DNA of 64,000 nucleotides from Psychrobacter sp. JCM 18903 (GCF_000586475.1 NZ_BAWJ01000009.1:62001-126000); one strand, 5' to 3'; counted from the stretch's first letter, positions 50,575-60,881 are shown. The notes: generated by a model from the letters alone, not told the origin. Program-made: numbers and translations.

Positions 50575-53411
50575 AGTGGCGCACCTCACCATCACCGCTG
50601 ACGTTAGTCACGCAGCGCGCGCATAGTTCTGGATGTGCACTATCGGTACCGATATCATCACGGATATGCCAGCAGCGTACGCACTTGGTGCCAGCTGCGG
50701 CGCTCACATTGACCACTAAGTCTACTGATTCATCCGTGCTACCGTCAGTTTGCTCATCTGTGCTTGTTTTATCGGCAGGAGCGTCGCTCATTGGTTTCAA
50801 AGTTGCATTACTAGTGATTAGTACAAAGCGCAGCTCTTCACCCAGCTTGGCCAAGCTTTCATGCATTGCACCGTCAGCATACAGATTAACATCGGCAGAC
50901 AAGTTAGCGTTGATGATTTTTTCACCACGTGCGGTCTCGATATGTTTATTGACCATATCCTTTGCCAACATGATACGTTGCCAGTCATCGTTGCTGATCG
51001 CGCTTAGCTCAAATTCTGGAAATTTATACCATTCTTCAGTAAACACATAACTGTCAGCACCATGCAATACTTCCCACGCTTCTTGTGCCGTGAATGACAA
51101 AATCGGCGTAATCCAGCGAATGAGTGCCTGAACGATATGGTAAATCGCCGTTTGCGCAGAGCGACGCGGCTGTCCATCAGTCTGAGTCGTATACTGACGA
51201 TCTTTGATAATATCTAAATAGAAACTGCCCAAATCTTGCGAACAGAACGCAGTGATGTGCTGGGTGACTTGGTGAAAATCCATGGCATCATAAGCACTGA
51301 TGATTTGTGCTTGCACGGTTTGCGCGCGCTCAATGATGAATTTATCAAGGCTGACCAGCTCATTGATATCGACGCTGTTGGTCGCAGGATCAAAATCATC
51401 AGTGTTGGCAAGTAAGAAACGCAGGGTATTACGGATGCGGCGATATTGATCTATTGCCCCTTTAAATGATGCTTTACCCGCGCTCATCTCATAACGATAG
51501 TCGCTTGATGCAATCCACAAACGCAGCATGTCCGCGCCTGTTTTGTTGATCTCTTCCTGCGGCGTGATGATATTGCCAAGTGATTTACTCATCTTGCGAC
51601 CGTTTTCATCAACCACAAAACCATGCGTCAGTACTTGCTTAAATGGTGGGCGGCCGTACATGGCTTCTGAAGTCAATAATGAAGTCTGGAACCAACACGA
51701 TGTTGGTCAGAGCCTTCTAGGTAGATATCTGCTGGGTTGGTCAATTCATCGCGTTGTTCAAGTACGGCAAAATGCGTCGTGCCAGAGTCAAACCAAACGT
51801 CTAAGGTGTCGGTTGCTTTGTCATAGTCCGCGGCTTCCGCCCCTAAGAAATCTTCACAGCTGGCATCAAACCAAGATTCTACGCCGCCCGCATCGATTTT
51901 TTGTGCAGCGACTTCCATCAACTCAAGCGTGTTTGGATGCAGCTCGCCTGTTTCTTTATGGGTAAAGAAAGTAATCGGCACGCCCCATGTACGCTGACGT
52001 GAGATACACCAGTCTGGGCGACCCGTCATCATGGCTTCAATACGGTTTTGTCCCCATGCTGGTGTCCAGCTTACTGCTGGAATATCAGCAAGCGCACGCT
52101 CACGCAGACCTTTGGTTTCCATATTAATAAACCACTGCGGCGTTGCGCGGAAAATAATCGGCGACTTATGACGCCAGCAATGTGGATAGCTGTGCTCAAT
52201 CTTGGTATGACTGATTAGATGTCCATTGTCATGCAGTGCGGCGATGATTTTTGGATTGGCTTTGTAGATGTGCTCGCCCGCAAATACCGCTGCGCTGTCC
52301 AGATAAACGCCCGTACACTGACTGGGTTTTCAACGGGTAAGTTATATTTAAGACCGACGATATAATCGTCAAGACCGTGACCGGGTGCTGTATGGACGAG
52401 GCCAGTACCACTATCTGTGGTTACGTGATCTCCTAGGATAAGCGGTACTTGACGGTCTGCAATCAGTGGATGCTGGGCACGCAAGCCTTCAAGCTCGCGC
52501 CCAGATACGGTCGCTAGCACGCCTTGATTGCTAAGTTTGAGTTCCGTTAATGCTGTTTCAACCAAGTCCGCGGCTAATAGCAAATTACCTTTTTCAGTCG
52601 CCACCACGCTATAGTTGTGTTCAGGATGTACAGAGATGGCTTGGTTAGCAGGTAGCGTCCAAGGGGTCGTCGTCCAAATAACAGCGGCGATATTGCCTGC
52701 TACATCAGCCAACGAGGCAACCTTATCCGTATCTAAAACATCGAAGCTCACATAGATAGCATCAGACACTTTATCTTGGTATTCCACTTCCGCCTCAGCC
52801 AGCGCAGAGCTACAGTCTAAGCACCAGTTGACCGGCTTCATACCGCGAGTCACATGACCATTGTCATAAATTTTGGCCAATGCGCGCACGATGTTGGCTT
52901 CTTGATGGAAGTTCATCGTTAGATAAGGATTGTCCCAATCACCAAACACGCCTAGACGTTTAAAATCCGCCTTTTGCAATTCAATCTGGGTACTCGCATA
53001 CTCGCGGCACAGGCCACGGAATTCAGTGGCGGAGACTTTTTGACCAACCTTGCCGACTTTGGCTTCGACCTTTTGCTCGATAGGCAGACCATGACAGTCC
53101 CAACCAGGGACATAAGGCGCATCAAAGCCGGATAGCGTTTTTGACTTCACGATAATGTCTTTGAGTACTTTATTAACCGCGTGACCCAAGTGAATCTGAC
53201 CGTTGGCGTAAGGAGGGCCATCGTGCAAAATGTATTTGGTCGCCCCAGCACGTGCCTGACGAATTTTGCCGTACACATCATCCGCTTCCCAAGCAGCAAG
53301 CCAATCTGGCTCACGCTTGGCAAGGTTGGCACGCATCGCAAATGGCGTATCGGCAAGGTTTAGCGTGTCTTTATAATCTTGGCTTGGCGTATCAGTACTT
53401 TTATCAGTCAT
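50567..53411 (-). CDS. ileS: Isoleucyl-tRNA synthetase (frameshifted)
   Basis: A class I synthetase that charges tRNA-Ile and edits valine. The HIGH motif is the HLGH in [13 protein letters not shown] and the KMSKS loop is [10 protein letters not shown]. The editing domain includes [11 protein letters not shown]. The C-terminal zinc motif is CVRCWH ... CARC. Frame breaks near 52310 and 51675 split it into three ORFs. Intermediate frames supply [26 protein letters not shown] and [14 protein letters not shown], so no coding content is missing. The gene is essential, so the breaks are treated as base-calling errors. The corrected length is about 948 residues, normal for IleS. Confidence 0.96.
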
Positions 53412-53836
53412 AGAAGGTGTCTTTTTAGAAAATGGATTAAAAATCGATGTAAAGTCAGATGTGACATTTAGGGTAATGCTTAGCTGGCTGCTTAACCGTT
53501 GATGATCGCTTTCTCACTTATAATATATCGCTGTGCATCAACGTCATAAATATGCTTACGTCAATAATAAATGCTATCGAGACGAATGCAACATAAAATA
53601 TGCTTATGGATAATAAAATACCGTGATAGCAATAAACTAAAAAGAGGCAATGAGATTGCCAGCTATTATATGACAAAAAGGCTAGGGTAAAAAGAGCTGG
53701 TCAGTATTGTCCTTATTTTAGCCAAAACCAATCATTTATATGAGTGATGCATCACCTATTGAATCATACGGATGGCAAGTGCCATTGTCTATCGATTGGG
53801 CTCTAAATAATTGGACTCTAAACAGCAGGCTAAGCG
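53412..53836. other. Intergenic region upstream of ileS
   Basis: 425 bp with no supportable gene, terminator or T-box-like leader. It contains the ileS promoter region on the minus strand and the 3' flank of the thioredoxin-like gene. Confidence 0.45.
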
Positions 53837-54393
53837 TTAAAAAACTGATGATAACCATAAGCGCAATTTCAGCGACCATAAGGGTTGAATGCCCGTCAAA
53901 CCTTGAGTCATCTCGCCATTCTTTAATATGACATACGAAGGTGTCACTTGTCCTTGCCAATCAGCGAAGATGCTGCCTTCTTGATCATTTATCGTCGTAA
54001 AGCGATAGCTGTTTTTATTAAGGTAGCGGTGCAGCTCTTGGTCAGTACCTGATTTAATAGCAATCGTAACGACCGGATAATCATTTGCGGCGGCAAGTCT
54101 GTCTATGGTCGGCGAGGTGATACTACAAATGGGACACCACGTGCCCCAAAAATACACCAGCGTTGGTTGTTCATTGCTCAGCGCCGCTAAGTCAACGACT
54201 TGCCCTTGATAATCGGTCAGTTGCAATTGCGGGTTGGCTGGCATGATAGCTGTCGCCACCAATTAATAGCGGTATAAATAACAGCAAATACCAAGCCATA
54301 TATGAGGATATTTTTAGCGATAGACAACCCCTTTTGCTTGGGTGTTTTCTTTGGCTTTTTAATGGATTTTTCAGTATCAGTATCAGTCGTCAT
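53837..54393 (-). CDS. ScsD-like membrane-anchored thioredoxin-fold protein (frameshifted)
   Basis: A protein disulfide oxidoreductase of the TlpA/ScsD type: a Lys-rich cytoplasmic tail, one membrane helix (NILIYGLVFAVIYTAINWW) and a periplasmic thioredoxin domain with active site WCPIC (TLVYFWGTWCPICSI) and the cis-Pro segment QVTPSYVIL. One frame break near 54250 separates anchor from domain (NWWRQLSCQPT should read into PIMPANPQLQLTDYQG). It probably has a reducing or isomerase role in the periplasm, inferred from the family. ATG 54393 (MTTDTDTEK) is the better start. Confidence 0.82.
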
Positions 54394-54538
54394 AATGGCT
54401 GCTTTTTTGCTATAGGTTTTGTATAAATGGCTTTGATAAGTGGTTGTTGATAGATAAAAATAAACGGCTGAAATGTCAGCCGTATTATTCATAAACTTTA
54501 TTAAACCGTGTTCAGTGTTGGTATTTTAAAATGACTGA

Positions 54539-56176
54539 TTAAGGTTTTTGCGCACGGTTTTGTAATGGATCACCGAGCAGGACACTACCAGAGTTTTCGA
54601 GGCGCTCATCATCGCTTAGCTTACTGGCTGATACTTTAGATTTTCTTTTCCATTTCAAACTATACAAGTCATCACGGCGATCAAGCAGATTATGTACCGA
54701 GCCTTCGTTACGGACATGAATAAGCTTGTCTAAGTTCACATCTGAGAAGAATACCATCTCAGTGTTGGCAGTGGTTTCTGCCATAATCGCATCATGCGGG
54801 AAAGCAAAATCTGATGGCGAGAAGATAGAGGACTGCGCATATTGAATATCGAGACTTTCAACCTGTGGTAAGTTACCAACCGAACCACAAATCATCACAT
54901 AGCATTCGTTTTCAATTGCACGTGCTTGGGCGCAGTGGCGCACGCGTAGATAGCCGTTTTGCGTGTCTGTCCAAAAAGGCACGAACAAGATGTCCATGTC
55001 ATCAAGTGCCATGAGGCGGGCAAGCTCAGGGAATTCAACGTCATAACAGACCAAAATACCAATACGACCGGCATCGGTATCAAACACCTTAACCTCGTCA
55101 CCGCCTTCGATGACCCAAGCGCTACGCTCATGCGGGGTAATATGGATTTTGCGCTGCTCTTCGACCGTACCATCGCGGCGGCACAAGTAGCTGACATTAT
55201 ATAACGTATCGTCCTCGTCCAAGTACGGCATCGAGCCTGTAATGACGTTGACGTTGTAGCTGACCGCTAAATGCGATATCTCATTTTTAAACCATTCGGT
55301 ATAACCGGCTAAAAATCGAATAGCGACGTTTTGATCCGTCGATTCACACAGACCCATCAGCGGTGCGTTAAAGAACTCTGGTAAACAAGCAAAGTCAGAG
55401 TTGTAATCAGCCATAATATCGACAAAGAATTCGACTTGCTGCAGCAGCTCTTCAGGTGACTCGACTTCACGCATTTGCCATTGGATGCCACCAATACGCA
55501 CCTCAGACTTACGAGTGTTTGGCTTATAATCTTGTGGCTCATAATAAATATTTGCCCACTCAAGTAGAGTAGCAAAACCTTTAGATTGTTTATCGTCAGG
55601 CAAATAAGCCGTTAAGATACGCTTGACGATAAAGCCATTTGAGAGTTGGAAAGACAATGCAGAATCATGAATTTCACGAGCCGCGACGGCTTCAATATAT
55701 TCGCCAGGTGTGAGATCTTGATGGTTATGATAGTTCGGGATACGACCACCAGCCAAAATAGCTCGGAAGTTTAACTGGCGACACAGCTCTTTACGGGCAT
55801 CGTATAATCGACGTCCTAGGCGATAACCACGGTATTCAGGGTCGATCAGCGCATCTAAACCGTAAATAGCATCGCCTTCAGGGTTGTCTCTGATAATCTC
55901 TTTATGACCAATCAAGTCGTCGTAGGTGTGCGGGTTAGAAAACGTGGCATAATCAACACGCATAGATAACACGATGCCAATCAATTGATCATGATCAAAT
56001 AAAGCGATCTGACCTTCAGGGAAGGCATCGATTAAGGTATTAATAGTGTTCTTTGACCATGCACCGCCCAAGTTGACATAGACACGATCCATCAGTGCTT
56101 TTAATTGTGGATAGTCTTTTTTCTTGATTTCAGCGATGGTTAGATGAAAGTCGTCTAGTTTTTCTATTTTGCTCAT
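54539..56176 (-). CDS. GNAT acetyltransferase-nitrilase fusion
   Basis: A two-domain protein of about 545 residues, similar in layout to B. subtilis YhcX. The N-terminal GNAT domain has LIDPEYRGYRLGRRLYDARK, which binds acetyl-CoA. The C-terminal carbon-nitrogen hydrolase has the full Glu-Lys-Cys triad: CLPEFFNAP, RKIHITPHE and GILVCYDVEFPEL. The natural substrate is unknown. ATG 56176 has AGGAA 5 nt upstream; the longer ORF from 56320 reads through tandem repeats and is rejected. Its immediate upstream region carries three 15-bp repeats. Confidence 0.9.
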   Translation of the reverse strand: MSKIEKLDDFHLTIAEIKKKDYPQLKALMDRVYVNLGGAWSKNTINTLIDAFPEGQIALFDHDQLIGIVLSMRVDYATFSNPHTYDDLIGHKEIIRDNPEGDAIYGLDALIDPEYRGYRLGRRLYDARKELCRQLNFRAILAGGRIPNYHNHQDLTPGEYIEAVAAREIHDSALSFQLSNGFIVKRILTAYLPDDKQSKGFATLLEWANIYYEPQDYKPNTRKSEVRIGGIQWQMREVESPEELLQQVEFFVDIMADYNSDFACLPEFFNAPLMGLCESTDQNVAIRFLAGYTEWFKNEISHLAVSYNVNVITGSMPYLDEDDTLYNVSYLCRRDGTVEEQRKIHITPHERSAWVIEGGDEVKVFDTDAGRIGILVCYDVEFPELARLMALDDMDILFVPFWTDTQNGYLRVRHCAQARAIENECYVMICGSVGNLPQVESLDIQYAQSSIFSPSDFAFPHDAIMAETTANTEMVFFSDVNLDKLIHVRNEGSVHNLLDRRDDLYSLKWKRKSKVSASKLSDDERLENSGSVLLGDPLQNRAQKP

Positions 56177-56201
56177 AATGTTCCTGTTTTGGATCTTTAT
56201 T

Positions 56202-56246
56202 AATTTTAGTGATATCAATTTTAGTGATATCAATTTTAGTGATATC
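56202..56246 (-). repeat. Three perfect tandem copies of a 15-bp unit
   Basis: AATTTTAGTGATATC repeated exactly three times (56202-56216, 56217-56231, 56232-56246), 26-70 bp upstream of the GNAT-nitrilase start. The unit is a multiple of three, and the minus strand stays open through it. Confidence 0.9.
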
Positions 56247-56440
56247 AAATAGCATGCGTTGCCACAATTCAGTTGGCAATTTTTTTGTGTAAAAAAAAGT
56301 GATAAAAATATTCCAATCATAAAATATTACCGTTACAATCAATTATCATTGTATTTACAATAAGTTATGAAGATAATTTATCTTATGACTTCTGTCAGCT
56401 TTGGCGTTACTGACGTGTTTTTTGAACCTCATATCATTTT

Positions 56441-56514
56441 AAAGTAGCTATAAATTTAAATTGAAGTGTCTGTAAATTAAATTAGCTATGAATTGAAGTA
56501 ACTATAAAATTTTT
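56441..56514. repeat. Degenerate direct repeats
   Basis: Four imperfect copies of a motif resembling GAAGTAACTATAAATT start near 56441, 56463, 56481 and 56495 (spacing about 14-22 bp), in the region upstream of the BLUF gene. Confidence 0.4.
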
Positions 56515-56815
56515 CATAATGTTCACAAACAGTCGTTGGGGTTAATACAAGCCAAGTGTTTGGTACAGCTTCTAACCTGAGGATGTCAGTATAGATCTTC
56601 TATTAGCTTAACATTATTTTTAAATAGCATATCTTAGGGCGCTTCGTTTTGGTCTATTTGTTTTGCTGGTTATCATAACAAGCTACTCAAGTAATGACAG
56701 TTTAACGTGGTAACTATTTGCTACGTTTTTGTGAGTCGCTGTCTTTTTTCATTGGGGCGTCGTTGTGTTTGTTTTGTTTAGCCGTATTTAATCGGTTTTT
56801 TAGGATTTTTTTATT

Positions 56816-57445
56816 ATGCCCTCAAGTCACAACAATAGAGTCAGTAGCTGGGATGAGATAGAAGACTCAGCGCTGGTTCAATTGGTGTATGTTAGTAGTT
56901 TGACGCTTGTCTCACGTTTAAGCGCCTCTATATTTGATGAAGTAGAATGTCATGCGCGTAACTATAATCAACAGCATGGCATTACAGGTACTCTATGTTA
57001 TGGTAGTGGTCATTTTTTGCAATGCATCGAAGGTGAGAAAGCGCACGTATTTGCCTTAAAGCAACGCATATTTGCGGATAAGCGCCATAAGAATACTGAA
57101 ATATTGCTGTTACAGACGATAGAACATCGCCGTTTTGCGGATTGGCGTATGCGCTTATTATTTTTAGAGCGTTGGTTATGGTCACCAGCGAGCAAAAAGC
57201 AAGCCGCACAGTTATCGCCATATTTGCCATTTGCGCCGCATAATTGGTCGCCTGATCGTACCGAGAATTTTTTACAAATCATCAAAACCTTTGATACGCC
57301 GCCACATATTAAAGCGGCTGGTATTACCTATAATGCACTGGGCAATATGTTTCGTCATATCGCCGCCCCGCACCAAGCATTTTTAATCGTTCAAGGTTTT
57401 TTAAGTGTGTTATTAGTGATAGCGCTAGTGTTGTTATTTTTATAA
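56816..57445 (+). CDS. BLUF-domain blue-light sensor with C-terminal membrane anchor
   Basis: BLUF domains bind FAD and sense blue light. The key residues are present: Tyr25 (QLVYVSS), Asn51 (NYNQQHGITG), Gln69 (GSGHFLQCIEG) and Trp110/Met112 (FADWRM). After the domain comes an aromatic-rich segment (ERWLWSP, PHNWSPDRTENFL), and then a single hydrophobic helix ends the protein (about residues 187-209, LIVQGFLSVLLVIALVLLFL). There is no GGDEF, EAL or cyclase output domain. AGGAT precedes ATG 56816. Role inferred: membrane-located light sensing, perhaps through a partner protein, as short BLUF proteins such as BlsA do in Acinetobacter. Confidence 0.9.
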   Translation: MPSSHNNRVSSWDEIEDSALVQLVYVSSLTLVSRLSASIFDEVECHARNYNQQHGITGTLCYGSGHFLQCIEGEKAHVFALKQRIFADKRHKNTEILLLQTIEHRRFADWRMRLLFLERWLWSPASKKQAAQLSPYLPFAPHNWSPDRTENFLQIIKTFDTPPHIKAAGITYNALGNMFRHIAAPHQAFLIVQGFLSVLLVIALVLLFL

Positions 57446-57464
57446 ATAATCGCTTTGATAAGCC

Positions 57465-57502
57465 AAAAAAAGACGCTAAACCATCACGTTTAGCGTCTTT
57501 TT
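57465..57502. terminator. Bidirectional terminator after the BLUF gene
   Basis: A-run, GACGCTAAAC paired with GTTTAGCGTC, 6-nt loop, T-run; lies between convergent genes. Confidence 0.88.
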
Positions 57503-57540
57503 CGTACTCTTATTTATTACTTTAATTATTAAATAAGCAC

Positions 57541-58986
57541 TTACATATCAAAAATTTTGCCACGGTTCATAATATTATTCGGATCAAAGACTTTTTTCAC
57601 CTCTCGTAAGTACTCAATCTCAATCTCACTGCGGCTATATTGTAAATAAGGCTTTTTAGTCATACCGACGCCATGTTCGGCAGATACTGAACCGCCATAT
57701 TTTTGCACCGTCTCAAACACGTGTTTGTTGACGATTTGACACTCGGCAAAGAAATCATCTTTGCTCATGTTCTCAGGCTTTAAGATATTAAGATGCAAGT
57801 TACCATCACCGATATGACCGAACCAGCAGACTTCAAAGTCAGGGTAGTTGCTGCTAACGATGTGATCAATCTCGGTGATAAACTCAGGGACATAGCTTAT
57901 CAGTACGGATACATCGTTCTTATAAGGGGTAAATACTGAAATGGTCTCGGAGATGTATTCGCGCAATTTCCACAGCTCTTCAGCCTGTGCCAAGCTTTGG
58001 CTCATGACACCATCGACGACCCAACCTTGTTCCATACAATGCTCAAATATCGCCATGGCTTTATCCATGATAGGCTCGTATGGCGCTTCGAACTCTAATA
58101 GCGTATAGAACTTGGTGCGCGACTCAAATGGCTCTTGTACTTGACCGTGTGCCATCAGTTTATCAATCGCTACATCATCAAAGAACTCAAACGCGGTCAA
58201 ATCAATCTTCGCTTGAAAGGCAGACAACACATTCATGACATCATTAAAGCTGTCCATGCCCAGTACCATGACATTTAAGTCTTGTGGCTGACGCTCAAGC
58301 TTGATTTGCGCATGGGTGACAAGCCCAAGCGTGCCTTCACTACCGATAAACAATTGACGCAAATCATAACCAGTGGCGTTTTTGACCATACCGCGGTTGA
58401 GCTGCAAGATATCGCCTTTACCAGTGACCACTGTCAGCCCCATAATCCATTGACGAGTCATGCCATAGCGTATGACTTTGATACCGCCTGCATTGGTGCC
58501 AATATTGCCACCGATTTGACTTGAGCCAGCTGAGGCAAAGTCGACAGGGTAGTACAAGTCTTTAGACTCTGCGAATGATTGCAACTGCTGAGTAATGACG
58601 CCTGCTTCGACTTCAACTATTCGATCGGCTGGATAAAACTGTCCGATACGGTTCATTTTATCCATACTGACGACAATCTCGCCATTGGCGGCGACGGCAC
58701 CAGCTGACAAACCGGTACGACCGCCACTTGGCGTTAGTACCACATTGTGCTCATTGGCAAGCAGTACAATCGCTTGTACTTGCTCAGTAGTCTTCGGAAA
58801 GACGATGGCAGCAGCAGCAGGCGCAAAATGCTTAGTCCAGTCTTTGCCCCAATGCTCTAAGCTCTCAGGGTCGGTTTTGATTTGGATGGCGTCAAACTGA
58901 TGAACATCCATCAAAGTGCTCAAAATAGTTTGAACAGCAGCTGTTGTATGGGTTGCAGAGGTGCTTTGGCTAGATAAAGAAGTCAT
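57541..58986 (-). CDS. FAD-linked 2-hydroxyacid dehydrogenase (D-2-hydroxyglutarate or D-lactate type)
   Basis: A VAO/PCMH-fold flavoenzyme of the GlcD/Dld2/D2HGDH group. FAD contacts are in PSGGRTGLSAGA and GSSQIGGNIGTNAGG, and the C-terminal substrate/metal site is in GHIGDGNLHLNIL and SAEHGVGMTKK. Substrate is not fixed by sequence. Divergence from serA suggests D-2-hydroxyglutarate, which SerA can make as a by-product and which D2HGDH recycles, as known in Pseudomonas. ATG 58986 is preferred over the TTG two codons upstream. Confidence 0.85.
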   Translation of the reverse strand: MTSLSSQSTSATHTTAAVQTILSTLMDVHQFDAIQIKTDPESLEHWGKDWTKHFAPAAAAIVFPKTTEQVQAIVLLANEHNVVLTPSGGRTGLSAGAVAANGEIVVSMDKMNRIGQFYPADRIVEVEAGVITQQLQSFAESKDLYYPVDFASAGSSQIGGNIGTNAGGIKVIRYGMTRQWIMGLTVVTGKGDILQLNRGMVKNATGYDLRQLFIGSEGTLGLVTHAQIKLERQPQDLNVMVLGMDSFNDVMNVLSAFQAKIDLTAFEFFDDVAIDKLMAHGQVQEPFESRTKFYTLLEFEAPYEPIMDKAMAIFEHCMEQGWVVDGVMSQSLAQAEELWKLREYISETISVFTPYKNDVSVLISYVPEFITEIDHIVSSNYPDFEVCWFGHIGDGNLHLNILKPENMSKDDFFAECQIVNKHVFETVQKYGGSVSAEHGVGMTKKPYLQYSRSEIEIEYLREVKKVFDPNNIMNRGKIFDM

Positions 58987-59467
58987 GGTCAAATCTCGGT
59001 ATAAACGTAAGCGCTATGCCTAAAGGGGATTATTATATCGCTAAATGGATATAAACATAGCCACATAGGTATGTTTATATAGTACGTATTTATATGATTA
59101 TAAGTGAGCCAGTAAAGCAATGATAGAAAGATGTCATGTTGCGTGCTTATATGGCGGTAAATGGTAAAAAATAGTTTAATAAACGTCGAACAGCGTGATT
59201 TACTATAGCATAAAAAGTTTTCAGGCTTGATAACCAATAATTCATCTAATCTGCTAACATCGCCGCCCAATTTTGTGTAAGATATCCAGACTGTTTTCGT
59301 TTCACCCACCCTATAGTTAAAGCATTGGTAAGTGGTTACGACGTTAACCTCATTTAATGTACTCAGTGTATGGTTTGCGCTTGGTTACTTTGTACCTACT
59401 TTAAACGGCTTCGACTACAGATTATCCCTCAGATAATTTTACAAGACAATTATAGGACAGTTCTCAT
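58987..59467. other. Divergent intergenic region FAD dehydrogenase/serA
   Basis: 481 bp. Short ORFs here are not convincing. It must hold both divergent promoters. No inverted repeat or consensus promoter stood out. Confidence 0.45.
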
Positions 59468-60694
59468 ATGGCGTTATCACTACAAAAAGACAAAATCCGG
59501 TTTTTATTGCTTGAAGGTCTACATGACAATGCTTTAAAAGTATTGGAAGGAGCTGGTTATCATAACATCGAGAATATCAGTCACGCATTAGATCAAGATG
59601 AGCTGATCGAAAAGATTAAAGACGCTCACTTTATCGGTATCCGTTCGCGTACGCAATTGACACGTGAAGTACTTGAGCACGCGCACAAGCTCATCGGTAT
59701 TGGCTGCTTTTGTATCGGTACCAACCAAGTAGACTTAGACGCTGCACGTGATTTGGGTATCCCCGTCTTTAACGCGCCATACTCAAATACCCGTTCGGTA
59801 GCTGAATTGGTATTGGCCGAAGCCATCATGTTATATCGCGGCATTCCTGAAAAGAACGCGACCGTACATCGTGGCGGTTGGGGCAAGTCTGCGACCAATT
59901 CACATGAAGTACGTGGTAAGACTATCGGTATCGTCGGTTATGGCTCTATCGGTTCGCAACTGTCTGTCTTGGCAGAAAGCTTTGGTATGAAAGTCATTTA
60001 TCATGATGCTGTGACCAAATTGCCACTAGGTAATGCGGTACAAGTAGGTAGCTTAGAAGAGCTACTATCAACGGCTGACATCGTGACATTGCATGTGCCT
60101 GATGTACCAAGCACCCGCTACATGATGAAAGCTGAGCAGTTCGCGCATATGAAAGACGGCAGCTACTTTATCAATGCCGCTCGTGGTACTTGCGTAGAGA
60201 TTGATGATTTAGCCGCTGTGCTTGAATCTGGTAAAATCTTGGGCGCAGCGATCGACGTATTCCCGAAAGAGCCAAAATCAGCTGATGAAGAGTTTGAATC
60301 ACCACTGCGTAAATTTGATAACGTCATCTTGACGCCGCATATCGGTGGTTCAACTCAAGAAGCACAGGCCAATATCGGACTTGAAGTCGCTGATAAGTTT
60401 GTTAGATACTCTGACCAAGGTGACACAGCGACAGCCGTGAACTTCCCAGAAGTTTCTATTCCATTCAAAGAAAACTCGCATCGTTTGTTACATATCCATA
60501 GAAACGTGCCAGGCGTGCTGTCTCAGATCAACCGTCTGTTTGCAGAAGCAGGAATTAATATCTTAGCACAGAGCCTAATGACAGAAGGCGATGTCGGTTA
60601 TTTGGTCATGGATGTTGATTATAATGATTCAACTGCCGCGCTAGATCAGTTAAAAGACGTAGAAGAGACGATTCGCGTGCGTATTTTGTTTTAA
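59468..60694 (+). CDS. serA: D-3-phosphoglycerate dehydrogenase
   Basis: SerA performs the first step of serine synthesis, NAD-dependent oxidation of 3-phosphoglycerate. At 408 residues it is the E. coli-type form: a catalytic domain, a Rossmann NAD domain (GIVGYGSIGSQ), then a C-terminal ACT domain (about residues 335-408) for serine feedback. Catalytic Arg, Glu and His lie in INAARGTC, FPKEP and TPHIGGSTQEA. Intact. An intrinsic terminator follows at 60731-60768. It is divergent from a putative D-2-hydroxyglutarate dehydrogenase. Confidence 0.96.
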   Translation: MALSLQKDKIRFLLLEGLHDNALKVLEGAGYHNIENISHALDQDELIEKIKDAHFIGIRSRTQLTREVLEHAHKLIGIGCFCIGTNQVDLDAARDLGIPVFNAPYSNTRSVAELVLAEAIMLYRGIPEKNATVHRGGWGKSATNSHEVRGKTIGIVGYGSIGSQLSVLAESFGMKVIYHDAVTKLPLGNAVQVGSLEELLSTADIVTLHVPDVPSTRYMMKAEQFAHMKDGSYFINAARGTCVEIDDLAAVLESGKILGAAIDVFPKEPKSADEEFESPLRKFDNVILTPHIGGSTQEAQANIGLEVADKFVRYSDQGDTATAVNFPEVSIPFKENSHRLLHIHRNVPGVLSQINRLFAEAGINILAQSLMTEGDVGYLVMDVDYNDSTAALDQLKDVEETIRVRILF

Positions 60695-60730
60695 ATAATA
60701 TTTGCATGTAGGAATAATTTTTAGCATAGA

Positions 60731-60768
60731 AATAGCAGACCATCATTCAGATAGTCTGCTATTTTTTT
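60731..60768 (+). terminator. Rho-independent terminator of serA
   Basis: ATAGCAGAC and GTCTGCTAT arms with a 13-nt loop and a run of T, about 40 bp after the stop. Confidence 0.85.
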
Positions 60769-60842
60769 GTCTTAAATCAAGCAATTGCGACGTTCAATCA
60801 TGGCATTGATGCTTTCTATTTATGAGTAACACAAATTATAGC

Positions 60843-60881
60843 GAATGTAAGTTTTACATTCACTATACTCATTTTTATATA
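60843..60881 (+). promoter_or_regulatory. Candidate promoter with an 8-bp palindrome over the -35
   Basis: TTTACA (60853-60858), a 17-bp spacer and TATATA (60876-60881). GAATGTAA-GTT-TTACATTC (60843-60861) overlaps the -35 and could be an operator. It lies about 220 bp upstream of the HIUase-like gene. Confidence 0.4.

Larger units (their letters stand above)
56177..56815. other. Long AT-rich divergent intergenic region
   Basis: 639 bp between the GNAT-nitrilase (minus) and BLUF (plus) genes. It contains the perfect tandem repeats at 56202-56246 and a degenerate repeat cluster at 56441-56514. No gene can be supported. Confidence 0.6.

Noticed and set aside
50685..51050. 121-codon plus-strand ORF in ileS
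   Set aside because: Antisense to the intact C-terminal region of ileS, with no ribosome-binding site.
56202..56246. CRISPR-like array
   Set aside because: The units are 15 bp and abut directly, with no spacers; no cas genes are present.
58989..59309. 106-codon minus-strand ORF in the serA upstream gap
   Set aside because: Composition is atypical (many Ile/Tyr/Phe/His), it has no family feature, and it lies in the expected divergent promoter region.
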